Below are positions 39,000-48,416 of a DNA stretch of 64,000 nt, piece after piece. The stretch is taken from assembly GCF_949774925.1 (NCBI RefSeq), contig NZ_OX458932.1:186001-250000 (forward strand), written 5' to 3'. The notes under the pieces are model-generated. The model was not told the origin of the DNA, ran no database searches, and saw only the letters and a list, made by a program, of their open reading frames with translations. This stretch comes from Candidatus Methylacidiphilum fumarolicum (GTDB lineage Bacteria; Verrucomicrobiota; Verrucomicrobiia; Methylacidiphilales; Methylacidiphilaceae). How positions within the stretch are numbered: position 1 is the first letter of the stretch; every line of letters starts with the position of its first letter. The translations under genes were made by a program, and so were the position numbers.

Positions 39000-39989
39000 T
39001 CATAGAAAAAAACTTTTTGTTTTTTCGATATCTTTAGCTATCTGCTGCTTAAGTTCTTCAACCGAAAGGAATCTTTTTTCTTCTCTAAGAAAATGGAAAT
39101 TGAATAAGGAAAGCGTTTGTCCGTACAGGTTGCCTTCAAAATCTATCAGATGAAGTTCTAGATTAAGCCTCCCTTCTTCCTGGACAGTAGGACGGCGTCC
39201 ATAGTTGGCGACACCTATAAAAATCTCTTTATTATAGACTACCTGACAGCCATAAACCCCAGGAGGGGGGAGGAGTTGGACGATATGCTCTAAATTGGCT
39301 GTGGGAAAACCAATTGTTTTGCCTACTCCCTGTCCGGTCCCCACAATCCCTTCGATTCGATAGCTGCGCCCTAAGAGTTGAGAGGCTAAGCTAAAATCTC
39401 TTCGTTCAATGGCTTTTCTTATTTTAGTACTGGAAATGGATTGTCCTTGAAACAATAGAGGTGTGACGACAATGGTTTCAAAGCCTAATAGGTGGCCCTT
39501 TTCTCTTAAAAGACGTACATTGCCTTCCGCATTCCAGCCGAATCGAAAATCCTCTCCCACCACGACTCTTTTTAATCTTGGGAAAGCTTTCTTTAGCTCT
39601 ATTATAAAGGCTTCTGCTGTAAGTTCTCTTAGTCGCTGATCAAATCGAATAAAAAGAATGTGTTTGAGTCCATAGATCTCAAAAAGGGTTTTCTTCTGCT
39701 GTAGAGAAACGAGTTTTGGTGGAACCCGTTCAGGCGCGATAATTGCCAAAGGATGTGGTTCAAACGTAATGACCAGACTGTTCTCTTTCGATCCTAAAGA
39801 AAGCAAGTTTCTTAATATTTTCTGGTGACCAAGATGAATCCCATCAAACACACCAATAGCTATATTTTCAATTTGCTTATTTTCCTGAAGAGCAAACAGG
39901 GAGAGAATTTCCTCTTCTTTTACAGAGGAGAGCGTGGATCCCCCCTCATTGTCTGCGGATTCTGGAAACTTCTGGTAGAGAAAGTACAT
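39000..39989 (-). CDS. ribF: Bifunctional riboflavin kinase/FAD synthetase
   Basis: A 329-residue RibF that phosphorylates riboflavin to FMN and adenylates FMN to FAD. The N-terminal nucleotidyl-transferase has GVFDGIHLGHQK, with the HxGH motif, and later SSTKIRKAI. The C-terminal flavokinase has GKTIGFPTANLE and VYGCQVVY. The ATG at 39989 lies 44 nt inside truB. The only clear Met start is this one, and it leaves a 40-residue leader before the usual beginning, so the true start is uncertain. Last gene of nrnA-truB-ribF. Confidence 0.93.
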   Translation of the reverse strand: MYFLYQKFPESADNEGGSTLSSVKEEEILSLFALQENKQIENIAIGVFDGIHLGHQKILRNLLSLGSKENSLVITFEPHPLAIIAPERVPPKLVSLQQKKTLFEIYGLKHILFIRFDQRLRELTAEAFIIELKKAFPRLKRVVVGEDFRFGWNAEGNVRLLREKGHLLGFETIVVTPLLFQGQSISSTKIRKAIERRDFSLASQLLGRSYRIEGIVGTGQGVGKTIGFPTANLEHIVQLLPPPGVYGCQVVYNKEIFIGVANYGRRPTVQEEGRLNLELHLIDFEGNLYGQTLSLFNFHFLREEKRFLSVEELKQQIAKDIEKTKSFFL

Positions 39990-40659
39990 GGTTTAATAAC
40001 TCTTTGGGACTCAGCATGGATTTAAGAACATCAAAGGGCAGGGCTTGAGCCAGTTTGAAATTTCCGGATTGAGTCCGAACCAAGGAAAAAAGATGCCCGC
40101 CACAGCCAAGAGCCTGTCCTATATCATAACAGTAGGTGCGGACGTAGAAGCCTTTACCGCAGAAAACTTCGAAGTCGACAAATGGTGGTTCCCATTTTTT
40201 TATTTGGTAGGAGTAGACATGGACAAGTCTTGGTTTCCTTTCTACCTCTTTTCCCTCTCTAGCTAGTTTATAGAGTGGCACTCCGTGACTTTTTATGGCT
40301 GAAATCATGGGTGGAATTTGATAGAAGTCGCCCACAAACCGATCAAAGACCTGTTTGAGTTCTTCTAAAGAGAGAGGAGGGACAGGCTTTTCTTCCACGA
40401 TCTTCCCATCGGAATCCTGAGTGGTTGTTGATTGGCCAAGGCGGAGGACCCCTTCATAGCGTTTGTCTTCTGACATCAGCAGATCCTGAATCTTTGTCGC
40501 CTTTCCAAGAACGAGCACGAGCAACCCTGTGGCCATTGGGTCTAAGGTACCGCAATGACCAACTTTTTTAATGTTGAATTTTTTCCTTACAAAATCAACC
40601 ATGTCATGGGAGGTATAGCCTTTGGGCTTATCCACCAATAGTACGCCGTCAATATCCAT
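39946..40659 (-). CDS. truB: tRNA pseudouridine-55 synthase
   Basis: A 237-residue TruB that makes pseudouridine 55 in the T-loop of tRNAs. It opens DGVLLVDKPKGYTSHD and has the catalytic-Asp motif HCGTLDPMATGLLVL near residue 40, then YEGVLRLGQSTTTQDSDG. The C-terminal RNA-binding extension is short. It follows nrnA by 35 bp and overlaps ribF by 44 nt, matching the usual bacterial nrnA/truB/ribF grouping. Confidence 0.95.
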   Translation of the reverse strand: MDIDGVLLVDKPKGYTSHDMVDFVRKKFNIKKVGHCGTLDPMATGLLVLVLGKATKIQDLLMSEDKRYEGVLRLGQSTTTQDSDGKIVEEKPVPPLSLEELKQVFDRFVGDFYQIPPMISAIKSHGVPLYKLAREGKEVERKPRLVHVYSYQIKKWEPPFVDFEVFCGKGFYVRTYCYDIGQALGCGGHLFSLVRTQSGNFKLAQALPFDVLKSMLSPKELLNHVLSLPEVSRIRRQ

Positions 40660-40694
40660 GTGATCTATCCATCAACACTTGTAGTTTTAGCTGT

Positions 40695-41678
40695 TTAGTC
40701 AAGCAAAGCTTTGATCTCTGATAAAACAGTTTTTTTAGCTTGCTCGAGATCCAGTTTAATGCGCGCACCAGCTGCCCGTATGTGTCCTCCTCCTCCAAAC
40801 TTTGAAGCGATTCGACGAACATCAAAGTCTTTTGAGGAACGCAGGCTTAAACGGATGAGATTAGGGGATAGCTCTTCAAGCATGAAGGCTACCACAACCG
40901 ATTTGACCATTAATAGATAGTAAAGGAAGTTTTCTGCTTCTCCTCGATTGGAACCAGTTTTGAGATACATGTCAGTTGTAAGAATGTAATAGGCTATTTT
41001 GGCCTCTTCGACAAAGTGTGTTTGATTAAGCACTTCTCTTAATAGAAGAAAGCGGGATAATGGGTAATTTCTAAAAGCGCAGACGGATAAAAATTCTGGG
41101 TCAGCACCCAATCGGATAAGTTTTGCAGCCAATTCGAAAGTTTCTGGAGGAAAAGAGCGGAAACAAAAGGCATTGGTATCAGTTAGAAGACCAACATAAA
41201 AATTAGCGGCAGCTTCTTTGGGACAGGGTAGTGAGAGTTTCTCGATACACCGAAAGATGACTTCGCAGCTTGAAGAAGCCTGTGGCTCGACGACATTGAG
41301 GGTAGCAAATCGAGTATTGTCAATATGGTGGTCAAAGTTCAGATCGACTGGCCTATTCCAGGATTCGAAAAAGAGACCGGGTCTTTTGATATTCGAACAA
41401 TCCACCGTGATAATTTTAGTTTGTGGATCGGGAGCAACTTCTGTTGGAGCCTTAAGAATTGAGGCTCCAGGCAAAAAAGCAAAATGCTCTAGAAGACCTT
41501 CTTCTATATACGCATCAACTTTTTTCCCGAGATTTTTCAGTACCAGCCCAAGACCGATCGCTGATCCATAAGCATCCCCATCAGGCCGACAATGTGATAG
41601 AATGACAAAAGAATGATTTTCTTTAAAAAACGTTCCGATTGCAGATACATCAGCGTTGTTGTCTAGGTTTATATTCAT
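40695..41678 (-). CDS. nrnA: NrnA-like DHH/DHHA1 phosphoesterase
   Basis: A 327-residue DHH-family phosphoesterase. The DHH part has SHCRPDGDAYGSAIGL near residue 30 and FDHHID near 115; the C-terminal DHHA1 part has FGGGGHIRAAGARI. NrnA-type enzymes degrade very short RNAs and dephosphorylate pAp, depending on species. The neighbours truB and ribF support this assignment over RecJ or other DHH proteins. Confidence 0.9.
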   Translation of the reverse strand: MNINLDNNADVSAIGTFFKENHSFVILSHCRPDGDAYGSAIGLGLVLKNLGKKVDAYIEEGLLEHFAFLPGASILKAPTEVAPDPQTKIITVDCSNIKRPGLFFESWNRPVDLNFDHHIDNTRFATLNVVEPQASSSCEVIFRCIEKLSLPCPKEAAANFYVGLLTDTNAFCFRSFPPETFELAAKLIRLGADPEFLSVCAFRNYPLSRFLLLREVLNQTHFVEEAKIAYYILTTDMYLKTGSNRGEAENFLYYLLMVKSVVVAFMLEELSPNLIRLSLRSSKDFDVRRIASKFGGGGHIRAAGARIKLDLEQAKKTVLSEIKALLD

Positions 41679-41938
41679 GACAAATGAGTCTCAAAGTGAT
41701 CAATTGTGCTCTCTATCTATCCAAGGCTTCCTTTTTTACTTGCCGATTTGGATTGTTTTCTTCTAAAAAGTATCTAATGTAAAGGCGGGAAGAAAAAGAT
41801 CAAAGGAAAAAAAAACGGATTCAGTATCTTAAGAGAAAAATATTCAGTTGGAAGTTTTTAGCTGCTAGGGCAAAAAGACAGTCGGTTTAAAAAAAAATTC
41901 CTAGCTAGGCTGTTGGACCATAGAAAAAAAGGAAATTT

Positions 41939-42103
41939 ATGAGCAGATTTATTCTTCGTCTCTTCGATCTTCTCGTATTGCTTGTATTTATAATAGTAGT
42001 CGCTTTCTATACTTGGGGAAAACTCACAAAAAAAGAAAAACTAGTTATTGAAGATAAACATAGTCTTTTATCTGGAATTATAGGTGAAAAAAATAAACAA
42101 TAA
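41939..42103 (+). CDS. 54-residue membrane-anchored small ORF
   Basis: ATG at 41939 with AAAAAAAGG upstream. About 20 hydrophobic residues (LFDLLVLLVFIIVVAFYTW) follow a short N-terminus, then a charged tail of about 30 residues (GKLTKKEKLVIEDKH). No family recognised. Position and ribosome site make it a plausible small protein gene. Confidence 0.45.
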   Translation: MSRFILRLFDLLVLLVFIIVVAFYTWGKLTKKEKLVIEDKHSLLSGIIGEKNKQ

Positions 42104-42509
42104 ATTTGCTCTAGGTCTTATTGGAAAGAAATCTTTTATACTGTTTTAAGATCATCTTCAAAAGGGATATAGCTTCATTTTTTTGGATTTCAGTCTATTT
42201 CTGAATGTCAGTGATCCCACTAATTTTTTTTATTTTACAGTGCATCGATGTCAGGTAGAAGGGTTATCGAATTTAGGATGTGAAAGTCATTGACTTTCAA
42301 CCACAATTTTGTTAAAGGTTTTTCGTAGTTTTCTTCTAGAGGGTTGCTATTGAAAGGAAAAGAATATTTTGCCTAGCAGACTAGCCTTGTACTCCGAGCT
42401 AAGAACCGTTTTTCCTTAAGTTCTTAGCTTTTAACCATAAGGAGGTTCAGGGGAGACACCCCTAATATTTTACAGAACAATTTTATAATTTCTTACAATA
42501 ACTCTATAT
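42104..42509 (+). promoter_or_regulatory. Structured leader region ahead of the phosphoglucomutase
   Basis: About 400 bp without an ORF, but with three inverted repeats: 42281-42299 (TGAAAGTCA pair, 1-nt loop), 42398-42428 (GCTAAGAAC pair, 13-nt loop, followed by TTTT) and 42449-42463 (AGGGG pair). An AAGGAGG at about 42439 is not near any good start codon. It may contain a terminator and a regulatory leader. No riboswitch class is recognised. Confidence 0.3.
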
Positions 42510-44438
42510 ATGAACTTTTCTTTACTCAATGCAATAGAGGCGGCCTTCAAGGATCACAAACTTCTCGAAGAAGCTTTTAAAAACCTTCATGCCTTCCTAA
42601 GCACTACCAATTTAACAACGATTGAAAAGGAGTCTATCCAGGAACTGGTACAGACCAACAACTGGGAAGAGCTCAATGAACGGTTCTATAAAAAGCTTTC
42701 TTTTGGAACCGGTGGTATTCGTGGCAGGACGATAGGAAGGGTTATTACTCAGGCCGAAAGAGGGAATGCTGATGTCCATGGTCCTCCTCAATTTCCAGCT
42801 GTTGGCGTTAACTGCATGAACGATCGCAATGTTCGCAGCGCTGCATTAGGTTTAGCTAATTACCTGAAAAGGAATTTTCCTGGCGAACCATTAAAAATTG
42901 TCATTTCCCATGATTCCCGTCATTTTTCTCGGTATTTTGCCGAACTTTGTGCAAGAGAATTACAAAAGGTAGGGGGAGAGGCTTTTCTTTTTGAGTCTCA
43001 GCGATCCACTCCCCAGCTTTCCTTTACTGTCAGATGGTTGAAGGCGCATGGTGGGATTATGATTACGGCAAGCCATAACCCTCCCTATGACAATGGCTTT
43101 AAAGCCTACTTTCGAGATGGCTGCCAACTCATTGAACCTCACGCCTCTGAGGTCATCAAAGAGGTGGAGAAGATCGAATCTTCTCCAGATTTATCCACGT
43201 CCTCTGCCGAAGGCCGTTTGACTCATCTGGGACCAGATGCTGATAGGGCTTATATGGAAGCTGTTGAAACCGTCTGCCTTGATCCCAAAGCCTTTGCTAG
43301 CGCCAGAGAAAAACTAAAGGTAGTTTATACTCCCCTGCATGGGACTGGTATTGAAATCATTCCAAAGCTCTTCGACAGGCACGGAATCCATTACAGCCTT
43401 GTCCAAAGCCAATCGGTTCCAGACGGAAGCTTCCCTACCGTAAAGACTCCTAATCCTGAAGATCCTGCTGCCCTTTCTCTAGCTGTCCAACAAGCAAAAG
43501 TAGAAAACAGCGATATTGTCATCGGAACCGATCCTGATGGAGATAGAATGGGAGCAGCTATAAAAAATCGAGATGGAGAATTTGTTCATTTAACTGGGAA
43601 CCAGATTTTTGCCCTTTTTGCTTATTATAGGACCTCCAAACTTTTCCAACTTGGCATCCTGACTCCGGAAAATGCGCACAGAGCGGTGATAATTAAATCA
43701 TTTGTAACGACTGATCTTATTAAAAAAATTGCCGAGCATTTTCAGGTTCGATGCGTAGAAACGCTCACCGGTTTTAAATATATTGGTGCAAAGCTCTTAA
43801 AATATGAGATGCAATCTGGCCTTGTGGATTACGACTCGCATCCTTTTGAAGAAAGAAGAGCGGTGCAACTCCAAAGAGGAACATATTTTATCTGCGGAGG
43901 AGAAGAAAGCTATGGGACTTCCTGTGGGGATTATGTAAGGGACAAGGATGCCAACAGCGCAGCCCTAGAACTTGTCGAAGTAGCCGGATGGGCGGCTATG
44001 CAATCGATGAATCTCTTAGAATATCTAGATTCCATTTACATTCGTTTTGGCTATTTTGCTGAAAAACTAGGGACTTTAACTTTCGAAGGGGCTGAGGAGT
44101 CGGGCTACATTGGGACCATTCTGCAATCTTATAGAAACGAGCCGCCAAGAGAATTTCTTGATCAAAAACTTCTATCCTTTGACGATTTTGGGCTGGAAGA
44201 CCATTATGATAGCGAAGGGGATCTCATTCCAAAGGAAATCATGCTGCATTTTCTCTTTGAAAATAACAACAAGCTAGTGGTCCGAGCATCAGGCACAGAG
44301 CCGAAAATAAAGTTTTATTTGTTTACCCATTTCCCAGTGACTAACAGACTTGAGCAAGTCAAAGAAGAGGCTCAGAACTTTTTGAATAAATGGTGGGAAG
44401 CCATTCAAGGGGATGTTAAACGAAGAATAAGTAAGTAA
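42510..44438 (+). CDS. Phosphoglucomutase/phosphomannomutase, PGM2-like
   Basis: A 642-residue alpha-D-phosphohexomutase with four domains. It has the phosphoserine loop TASHNPPYDNGFKAYF near residue 180, the metal loop GTDPDGDRMGA near 340, the sugar loop GGEESYGTS near 465, and the C-terminal phosphate-binding RASGTEPKIKFYL near 595. The N-terminal GTGGIRGRTIGR segment is clear. The length fits the PGM2-like group, whose members convert glucose-1-phosphate and glucose-6-phosphate or other sugar phosphates. The start at ATG 42510 gives a full family N-terminus. It is followed by a sodium:solute symporter. Confidence 0.92.
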   Translation: MNFSLLNAIEAAFKDHKLLEEAFKNLHAFLSTTNLTTIEKESIQELVQTNNWEELNERFYKKLSFGTGGIRGRTIGRVITQAERGNADVHGPPQFPAVGVNCMNDRNVRSAALGLANYLKRNFPGEPLKIVISHDSRHFSRYFAELCARELQKVGGEAFLFESQRSTPQLSFTVRWLKAHGGIMITASHNPPYDNGFKAYFRDGCQLIEPHASEVIKEVEKIESSPDLSTSSAEGRLTHLGPDADRAYMEAVETVCLDPKAFASAREKLKVVYTPLHGTGIEIIPKLFDRHGIHYSLVQSQSVPDGSFPTVKTPNPEDPAALSLAVQQAKVENSDIVIGTDPDGDRMGAAIKNRDGEFVHLTGNQIFALFAYYRTSKLFQLGILTPENAHRAVIIKSFVTTDLIKKIAEHFQVRCVETLTGFKYIGAKLLKYEMQSGLVDYDSHPFEERRAVQLQRGTYFICGGEESYGTSCGDYVRDKDANSAALELVEVAGWAAMQSMNLLEYLDSIYIRFGYFAEKLGTLTFEGAEESGYIGTILQSYRNEPPREFLDQKLLSFDDFGLEDHYDSEGDLIPKEIMLHFLFENNNKLVVRASGTEPKIKFYLFTHFPVTNRLEQVKEEAQNFLNKWWEAIQGDVKRRISK

Positions 44439-44533
44439 TTGTTGCAAATCTGATTTTTGTTCGTTGATTCTGTTTCATGCCTCTGTCTATTTTTGGCACT
44501 ATAAACCTCAAAGAAAAACGGAAAACGGGCTAA

Positions 44534-46192
44534 ATGTCTACATCCTTATGGCTTGATGGGCTAGTCATCGTTTTTTTCCTTTCTCTTATTTTTGGGATTG
44601 GTCTTTACAGCAGCAAGAATGGTCAAGAGAAAAAATACGATGATCTCACCCTTGGAGGTAGAAAAATGCCCTGGTGGTCGATCCTAGGATCGATTATTGC
44701 TGCAGAAACAAGCGCTGGGGCCTTCTTAGGAACACCTGCGGAAGGCTACGTCCTTCAAAACTACACTTATTTACAACTGGCTCTAGGAACTATCCTAGCC
44801 AGGGTGATCATCGCTTTTTTTTTTATCAAGCCTTTTTTTCAACTGAAAGTTCATTCTATCTACCAATTTTTAGAACTTCGCTTTGGGCCACTTACCCAAA
44901 AGATCGCCTCGGCAATCTTTCTTTTGACTCGGGTTCTTGCCATGGGGACGCGCCTCTATGTCGCGGCAATCATTCTAGTAGTTGGCACCCAAATTCTCTT
45001 CCAGAAAACTCTCAGTCCATTACAGGAAGTGAGCCTCTACTTCTTTTCTATTGTCCTGATCAGTACTTTTACGGCTATTTATACCACCCTTGGAGGGATC
45101 AAAGCGGTCATCTGGACTGATCTCCTCCAGGCTGCTGTGATGCTTCTAGGCGGTATTATTGCTTTTTGGATTCTGGTGGAAAAACTCTCTTTTGTTTATC
45201 CATTCCCCACACTTTTCCATAAACTCATCGATCGACCCTGGGTTACTATGGGCATTATCCCCTCAAAAGGTCTGCTTGAAAACTTGCTAGTGATTCTGGC
45301 TATCGATTATACCATATGGTCGGCTTTGATCGGCTCGACTTTTACTACCATGGCCACGCATGGGACTGATCAAGACATCGTCCAGCGACTCCTCACGGCA
45401 AAAGATTACCAGAGAAGTAGGCTTTCTTTGATCCTCTCTGGATTTGCTGATATACCGATCGGTTTTCTTTTCCTTTCCATTGGCCTGTTGTTATCTTTTT
45501 TCTACTCAACGCATGCCGATTCGGCTCTTCCAACAAATCCAAACGAAATATTCTCCTATTTCATCATCACTCAGCTCCCTTCGGGCATTCGAGGCATTGT
45601 CATCGCCGCGATTTTCGCCACGGCTACTGGTTCGTTAAGTGCGGCTTTAAATGCGCTAGCCACCTCTTTTTGTCAGGATTGGATGCATCCCCCAATGAAT
45701 GCCATCGCCGATGAGAAAAAAAAGGTAGCTAGCCTGCGCGCTGCCACCATTGTTTTTGCTTTCCTCACTTCCCTTATCGGGATTGGTACAGCGATTTATG
45801 TCGTCTACTCCCCCGAAGCAAGAATATTACCAATTATTCTTGGGATCATTGGCTTTACGTATGGCCCACTACTTGGTGTGTTTCTTTTGGGGCTACTGAC
45901 TAGGACAAGAGGCAGCGACAAAAAGAATGCCTACGCCATGGCAGCAGGCTTTCTTGCCGTATTTATTCTAAGTGGCCCTCTGTTTGGAGGGGATCCAAAA
46001 CCGAATGCGCCTGGTTCGTTAATGCCCTTTCCAATCCCTCATATTGCTTTCCCTTGGAGAATATGTATTGGCGCACTAACCACTTTTTGCATTGGGCTAG
46101 TATTTGGAGAAAAAGAAAAGATTCCTCCCCAGAGTGACACGCCTCTATCCCCTAATGGGGGTGGGCTTCTCACCACATCTCGTAAGCTCTAG
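44534..46192 (+). CDS. Sodium:solute symporter, altered C-terminus
   Basis: A 552-residue SSS-family symporter with about 13 membrane helices: DGLVIVFFLSLIFGIGLYSS at the start, the GGRKMPWWSILGSIIAAETS segment, the IYTTLGGIKAVIWTDLLQA signature near residue 190, and a later ATATGSLSAALNALATSF segment corresponding to the conserved sodium-site helix. The last about 20 residues (after IPPQ) are encoded by a GC-rich hairpin region that looks like a transposon end, so the native C-terminus was probably replaced. The substrate is unknown. It is 95 bp after the mutase and may be co-transcribed. Confidence 0.87.
   Translation: MSTSLWLDGLVIVFFLSLIFGIGLYSSKNGQEKKYDDLTLGGRKMPWWSILGSIIAAETSAGAFLGTPAEGYVLQNYTYLQLALGTILARVIIAFFFIKPFFQLKVHSIYQFLELRFGPLTQKIASAIFLLTRVLAMGTRLYVAAIILVVGTQILFQKTLSPLQEVSLYFFSIVLISTFTAIYTTLGGIKAVIWTDLLQAAVMLLGGIIAFWILVEKLSFVYPFPTLFHKLIDRPWVTMGIIPSKGLLENLLVILAIDYTIWSALIGSTFTTMATHGTDQDIVQRLLTAKDYQRSRLSLILSGFADIPIGFLFLSIGLLLSFFYSTHADSALPTNPNEIFSYFIITQLPSGIRGIVIAAIFATATGSLSAALNALATSFCQDWMHPPMNAIADEKKKVASLRAATIVFAFLTSLIGIGTAIYVVYSPEARILPIILGIIGFTYGPLLGVFLLGLLTRTRGSDKKNAYAMAAGFLAVFILSGPLFGGDPKPNAPGSLMPFPIPHIAFPWRICIGALTTFCIGLVFGEKEKIPPQSDTPLSPNGGGLLTTSRKL
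46147..46162. repeat. IS200/IS605-like right-end hairpin inside symporter 3' end
   Basis: ATCCCC, TAAT loop, GGGGGT, next to GTGTC-like sequence (read leftward: GAAGCCCACC, hairpin, then GCGTGTCAC). It has the same layout as the tnpB remnant end at 1510-1540. Confidence 0.45.
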
Positions 46193-46580
46193 GCTCTTGC
46201 CGAAGGAAACCTTCCTCGTTTTCCAATGCGATGCTTGAGCTTGCAACTAAAGCTAAAGAGCGTTGGCTCCTGTCTACTACGGCTTGCGCCATCTCTCTAT
46301 GGCATAAGGCAGCTGACAGATTAGTTTCCAAAGTGGCGTTGAGAAACTCGTTTTTGCTAGGGGAAGGTTGGTTTTCTCCCCTGGCTGCAAGGCGGCTAGC
46401 CTGACATAGGGTTTAAGCAGGTCCAGAGGCGAATAGACTCTACCGCCATCCCGAAGAATGGCTTCTAAGCAGCTAGAAATTCCGTTGAGGCGGTTAATTT
46501 AGTCCCATGAGCGATTTCTTGCAACCGGGACAAACCTAAACGAAAGGCAACGAGCTATCTTTTCTCCTATGATTCTTTAT
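46163..46580 (-). pseudogene. Degraded coding remnant, possibly tnpB or other
   Basis: Leftward reading gives coding-like pieces in changing frames: RLNGISSCLEAILRDGG and QPGEKTNLPLAKTSF, then REMAQAVVDRSQRSLALVAS and EEGFLRQEPRAYEMW ending just before the transposon-like hairpin. Stops separate them. The position next to a right-end hairpin suggests the tail of a tnpB-type gene, but I cannot place it firmly in that family. Confidence 0.35.
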
Positions 46581-47498
46581 TCATGATTCTTTATAGATGG
46601 CGAAGGCTTCCTCCACGGATGCTCCATCAAAGGTGATAGCAGCAATGGCATTACAAAAAGCAACTGCTTCGCTCAAGGATTTTTGGTGAATGTTCCTTCC
46701 TGTGGCGTTTCCATAAGTACCGCCGATATGGATTTGGGCATGTAGCCTGCTTAGGAAATCCTTGACGGCTGTTTCTTTCCCGCCAGCGCAGATTAGTCTT
46801 GTCCTTCCCGCAGCCGCTACTGCTTCTTTGAGTGCTAGGTTGGCATCCCCTTCTTTGACCGAAGGCGGATTGACCTTAACAAAATCCGCTCCAAGGCAGG
46901 CGCCTAATCCAGCGGCTCCAGCTACAAGATGCGGATCAGTTTCGTTGCTTACTGCTTTCCCACGAGGATACGACCATATAATAGCAATTAGTCCACGCTG
47001 ATGGGCTTCGAAAACAAGCCGTGCCGCTTCTGTAAGCATCTGCGCTTCGAATTCACTACCGGGATAGATCGTATAGCCCACGCCAACAATAGGTACAGGC
47101 TTAGTCTCCAAAAAATAATCGAGTTGTTCAAAGGAAAGCCAAAGAAGACTTAAAGGGTCTCTCTGAGCTGTTTTTACTAGATGCGTCTTACTGTTGAGTT
47201 TGACAATATAACGTACATTCGGATAATCCATTCCATAGCGAGCAATAAGTCCAAGCTGTGTGGCAAAGGCTCCAATCCGCGCTTTACTGGCAATTTTAAA
47301 CAAATGCTCAGGATCAGCGTCTTCAGGAGAAATGCCAGGCCCGTAAAAATCATCATTCAAATGCTCCACTTTCTGATCCCCAGCCATAAGCATCAGTCGG
47401 CCGGAACCTTGGGTGATCTCAAAAAAAATCCGCTTGTAGGCATCTTTTTTTGATTCCGGGACATCCAGCGGCACTTTGATTTCATCTAAATGGATCAT
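46581..47498 (-). CDS. Class I aldolase, DhnA/FbaB-like
   Basis: A 305-residue TIM-barrel aldolase of the DeoC/LacD/FbaB superfamily. Features are MLMAGDQKVEHLNDDF near the start (the D-Q/H-K family loop), IAIIWSYPRGKAV near residue 170, ADFVKVNPP near 210 where the Lys of VKV is the likely Schiff-base residue, and LICAGGKET near 240. A role as fructose-bisphosphate aldolase fits, but relatives use other substrates. Good ribosome site (AAAAGGAGGTTTT) upstream of the ATG. Confidence 0.83.
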   Translation of the reverse strand: MIHLDEIKVPLDVPESKKDAYKRIFFEITQGSGRLMLMAGDQKVEHLNDDFYGPGISPEDADPEHLFKIASKARIGAFATQLGLIARYGMDYPNVRYIVKLNSKTHLVKTAQRDPLSLLWLSFEQLDYFLETKPVPIVGVGYTIYPGSEFEAQMLTEAARLVFEAHQRGLIAIIWSYPRGKAVSNETDPHLVAGAAGLGACLGADFVKVNPPSVKEGDANLALKEAVAAAGRTRLICAGGKETAVKDFLSRLHAQIHIGGTYGNATGRNIHQKSLSEAVAFCNAIAAITFDGASVEEAFAIYKES

Positions 47499-47586
47499 TA
47501 AAACCTCCTTTTAGAAATAAACAAAGAGTGAAACCAAAAAGTTTCAAATTCAATTTGCCACCAGGCTATCGTATGGAATCAAGCCG

Positions 47587-48369
47587 CTAGCGAATCACGC
47601 CTCGTTCAGAATCCTTGATAAAACGGATGATGGCCATAAGCTCTTGAGTTTTTTCAGTGACTTTTTCTAGCTCTTCTAAGGCCTGAGAAATGTTTAATCC
47701 CCCATCTAGGAGTAGCTTTAAGGCAAACTTGAGGCTTTTAATCTGTTCTTCAGAAAAATGATTTCTTTTTAAACCGACGAGGTTGAGCGAGCGGAGCTTA
47801 GCAGGATTGCCATCGACTAAAGAAAATGGGATTACATCTTGAACAACCTTCGTGCAGCCGCCAATCATTGAGAATCTCCCAATCCGACAAAACTGATGTA
47901 CGGCCGAAAGCCCTCCTATGGTGACATGGTCTTCGACCACGACATGTCCAGCCAGTGTGGCATTGTTAGAAAACACACACCAGTCTCCTATTCGACAGTC
48001 GTGCGCGATATGGGTGTAGGCCAGAAAATGGTTGTGAGAGCCGATTTCCGTCGTTTGTCCCTTAAAGGTAGAACGATGAACGGTAGAAAATTCCCTAAAA
48101 ACGTTGTTTGTCCCGATTTTAAGATACGTGGGCTCTCCTTGATATTTTAAATCCTGGGATTTCTCACCAATCACACAAAAAGAATAAAATTCGTTTTCCG
48201 GGCCTATTTCAATCTCTCCTTTGAGAACAGCATGCGGATGAATGATACAATTGTCTCCAATCTTTACCCCTTCACCAATATAGGCATAGGGACCAATTTC
48301 AACTCCAGCGCCAATCTGCGCCTTTTCACTTACAACCGCTGTGGGATGAATAGAGGTCTGCATGAGCAA
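47587..48369 (-). CDS. lpxA: UDP-N-acetylglucosamine acyltransferase
   Basis: A 260-residue LpxA that adds the first fatty acyl chain to UDP-GlcNAc in lipid A synthesis. It has a left-handed beta-helix of hexapeptide repeats (SIHPTAVVSEKAQIGAGVEI and onward), the HNHFLAYTHIAHDCRIGD segment with the catalytic His (YTHIAHDC), and the HQFCRIGRFSMIGG segment, followed by a helical C-terminus. Length is normal. It lies 47 bp after lpxC/fabZ, in the same direction, so two consecutive lipid A steps share an operon. Confidence 0.96.
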   Translation of the reverse strand: MLMQTSIHPTAVVSEKAQIGAGVEIGPYAYIGEGVKIGDNCIIHPHAVLKGEIEIGPENEFYSFCVIGEKSQDLKYQGEPTYLKIGTNNVFREFSTVHRSTFKGQTTEIGSHNHFLAYTHIAHDCRIGDWCVFSNNATLAGHVVVEDHVTIGGLSAVHQFCRIGRFSMIGGCTKVVQDVIPFSLVDGNPAKLRSLNLVGLKRNHFSEEQIKSLKFALKLLLDGGLNISQALEELEKVTEKTQELMAIIRFIKDSERGVIR

Positions 48370-48416
48370 TTCATTGTGTTTTCTATCAGCCGATCCACCG
48401 CTTCCGACCGGTAGGC

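Noticed and set aside
41939-42103. Reading the 54-residue ORF as a type I toxin
   Set aside because: A hydrophobic segment plus charged tail is suggestive, but no antisense RNA or paired element could be seen, so it is left as a small membrane protein.
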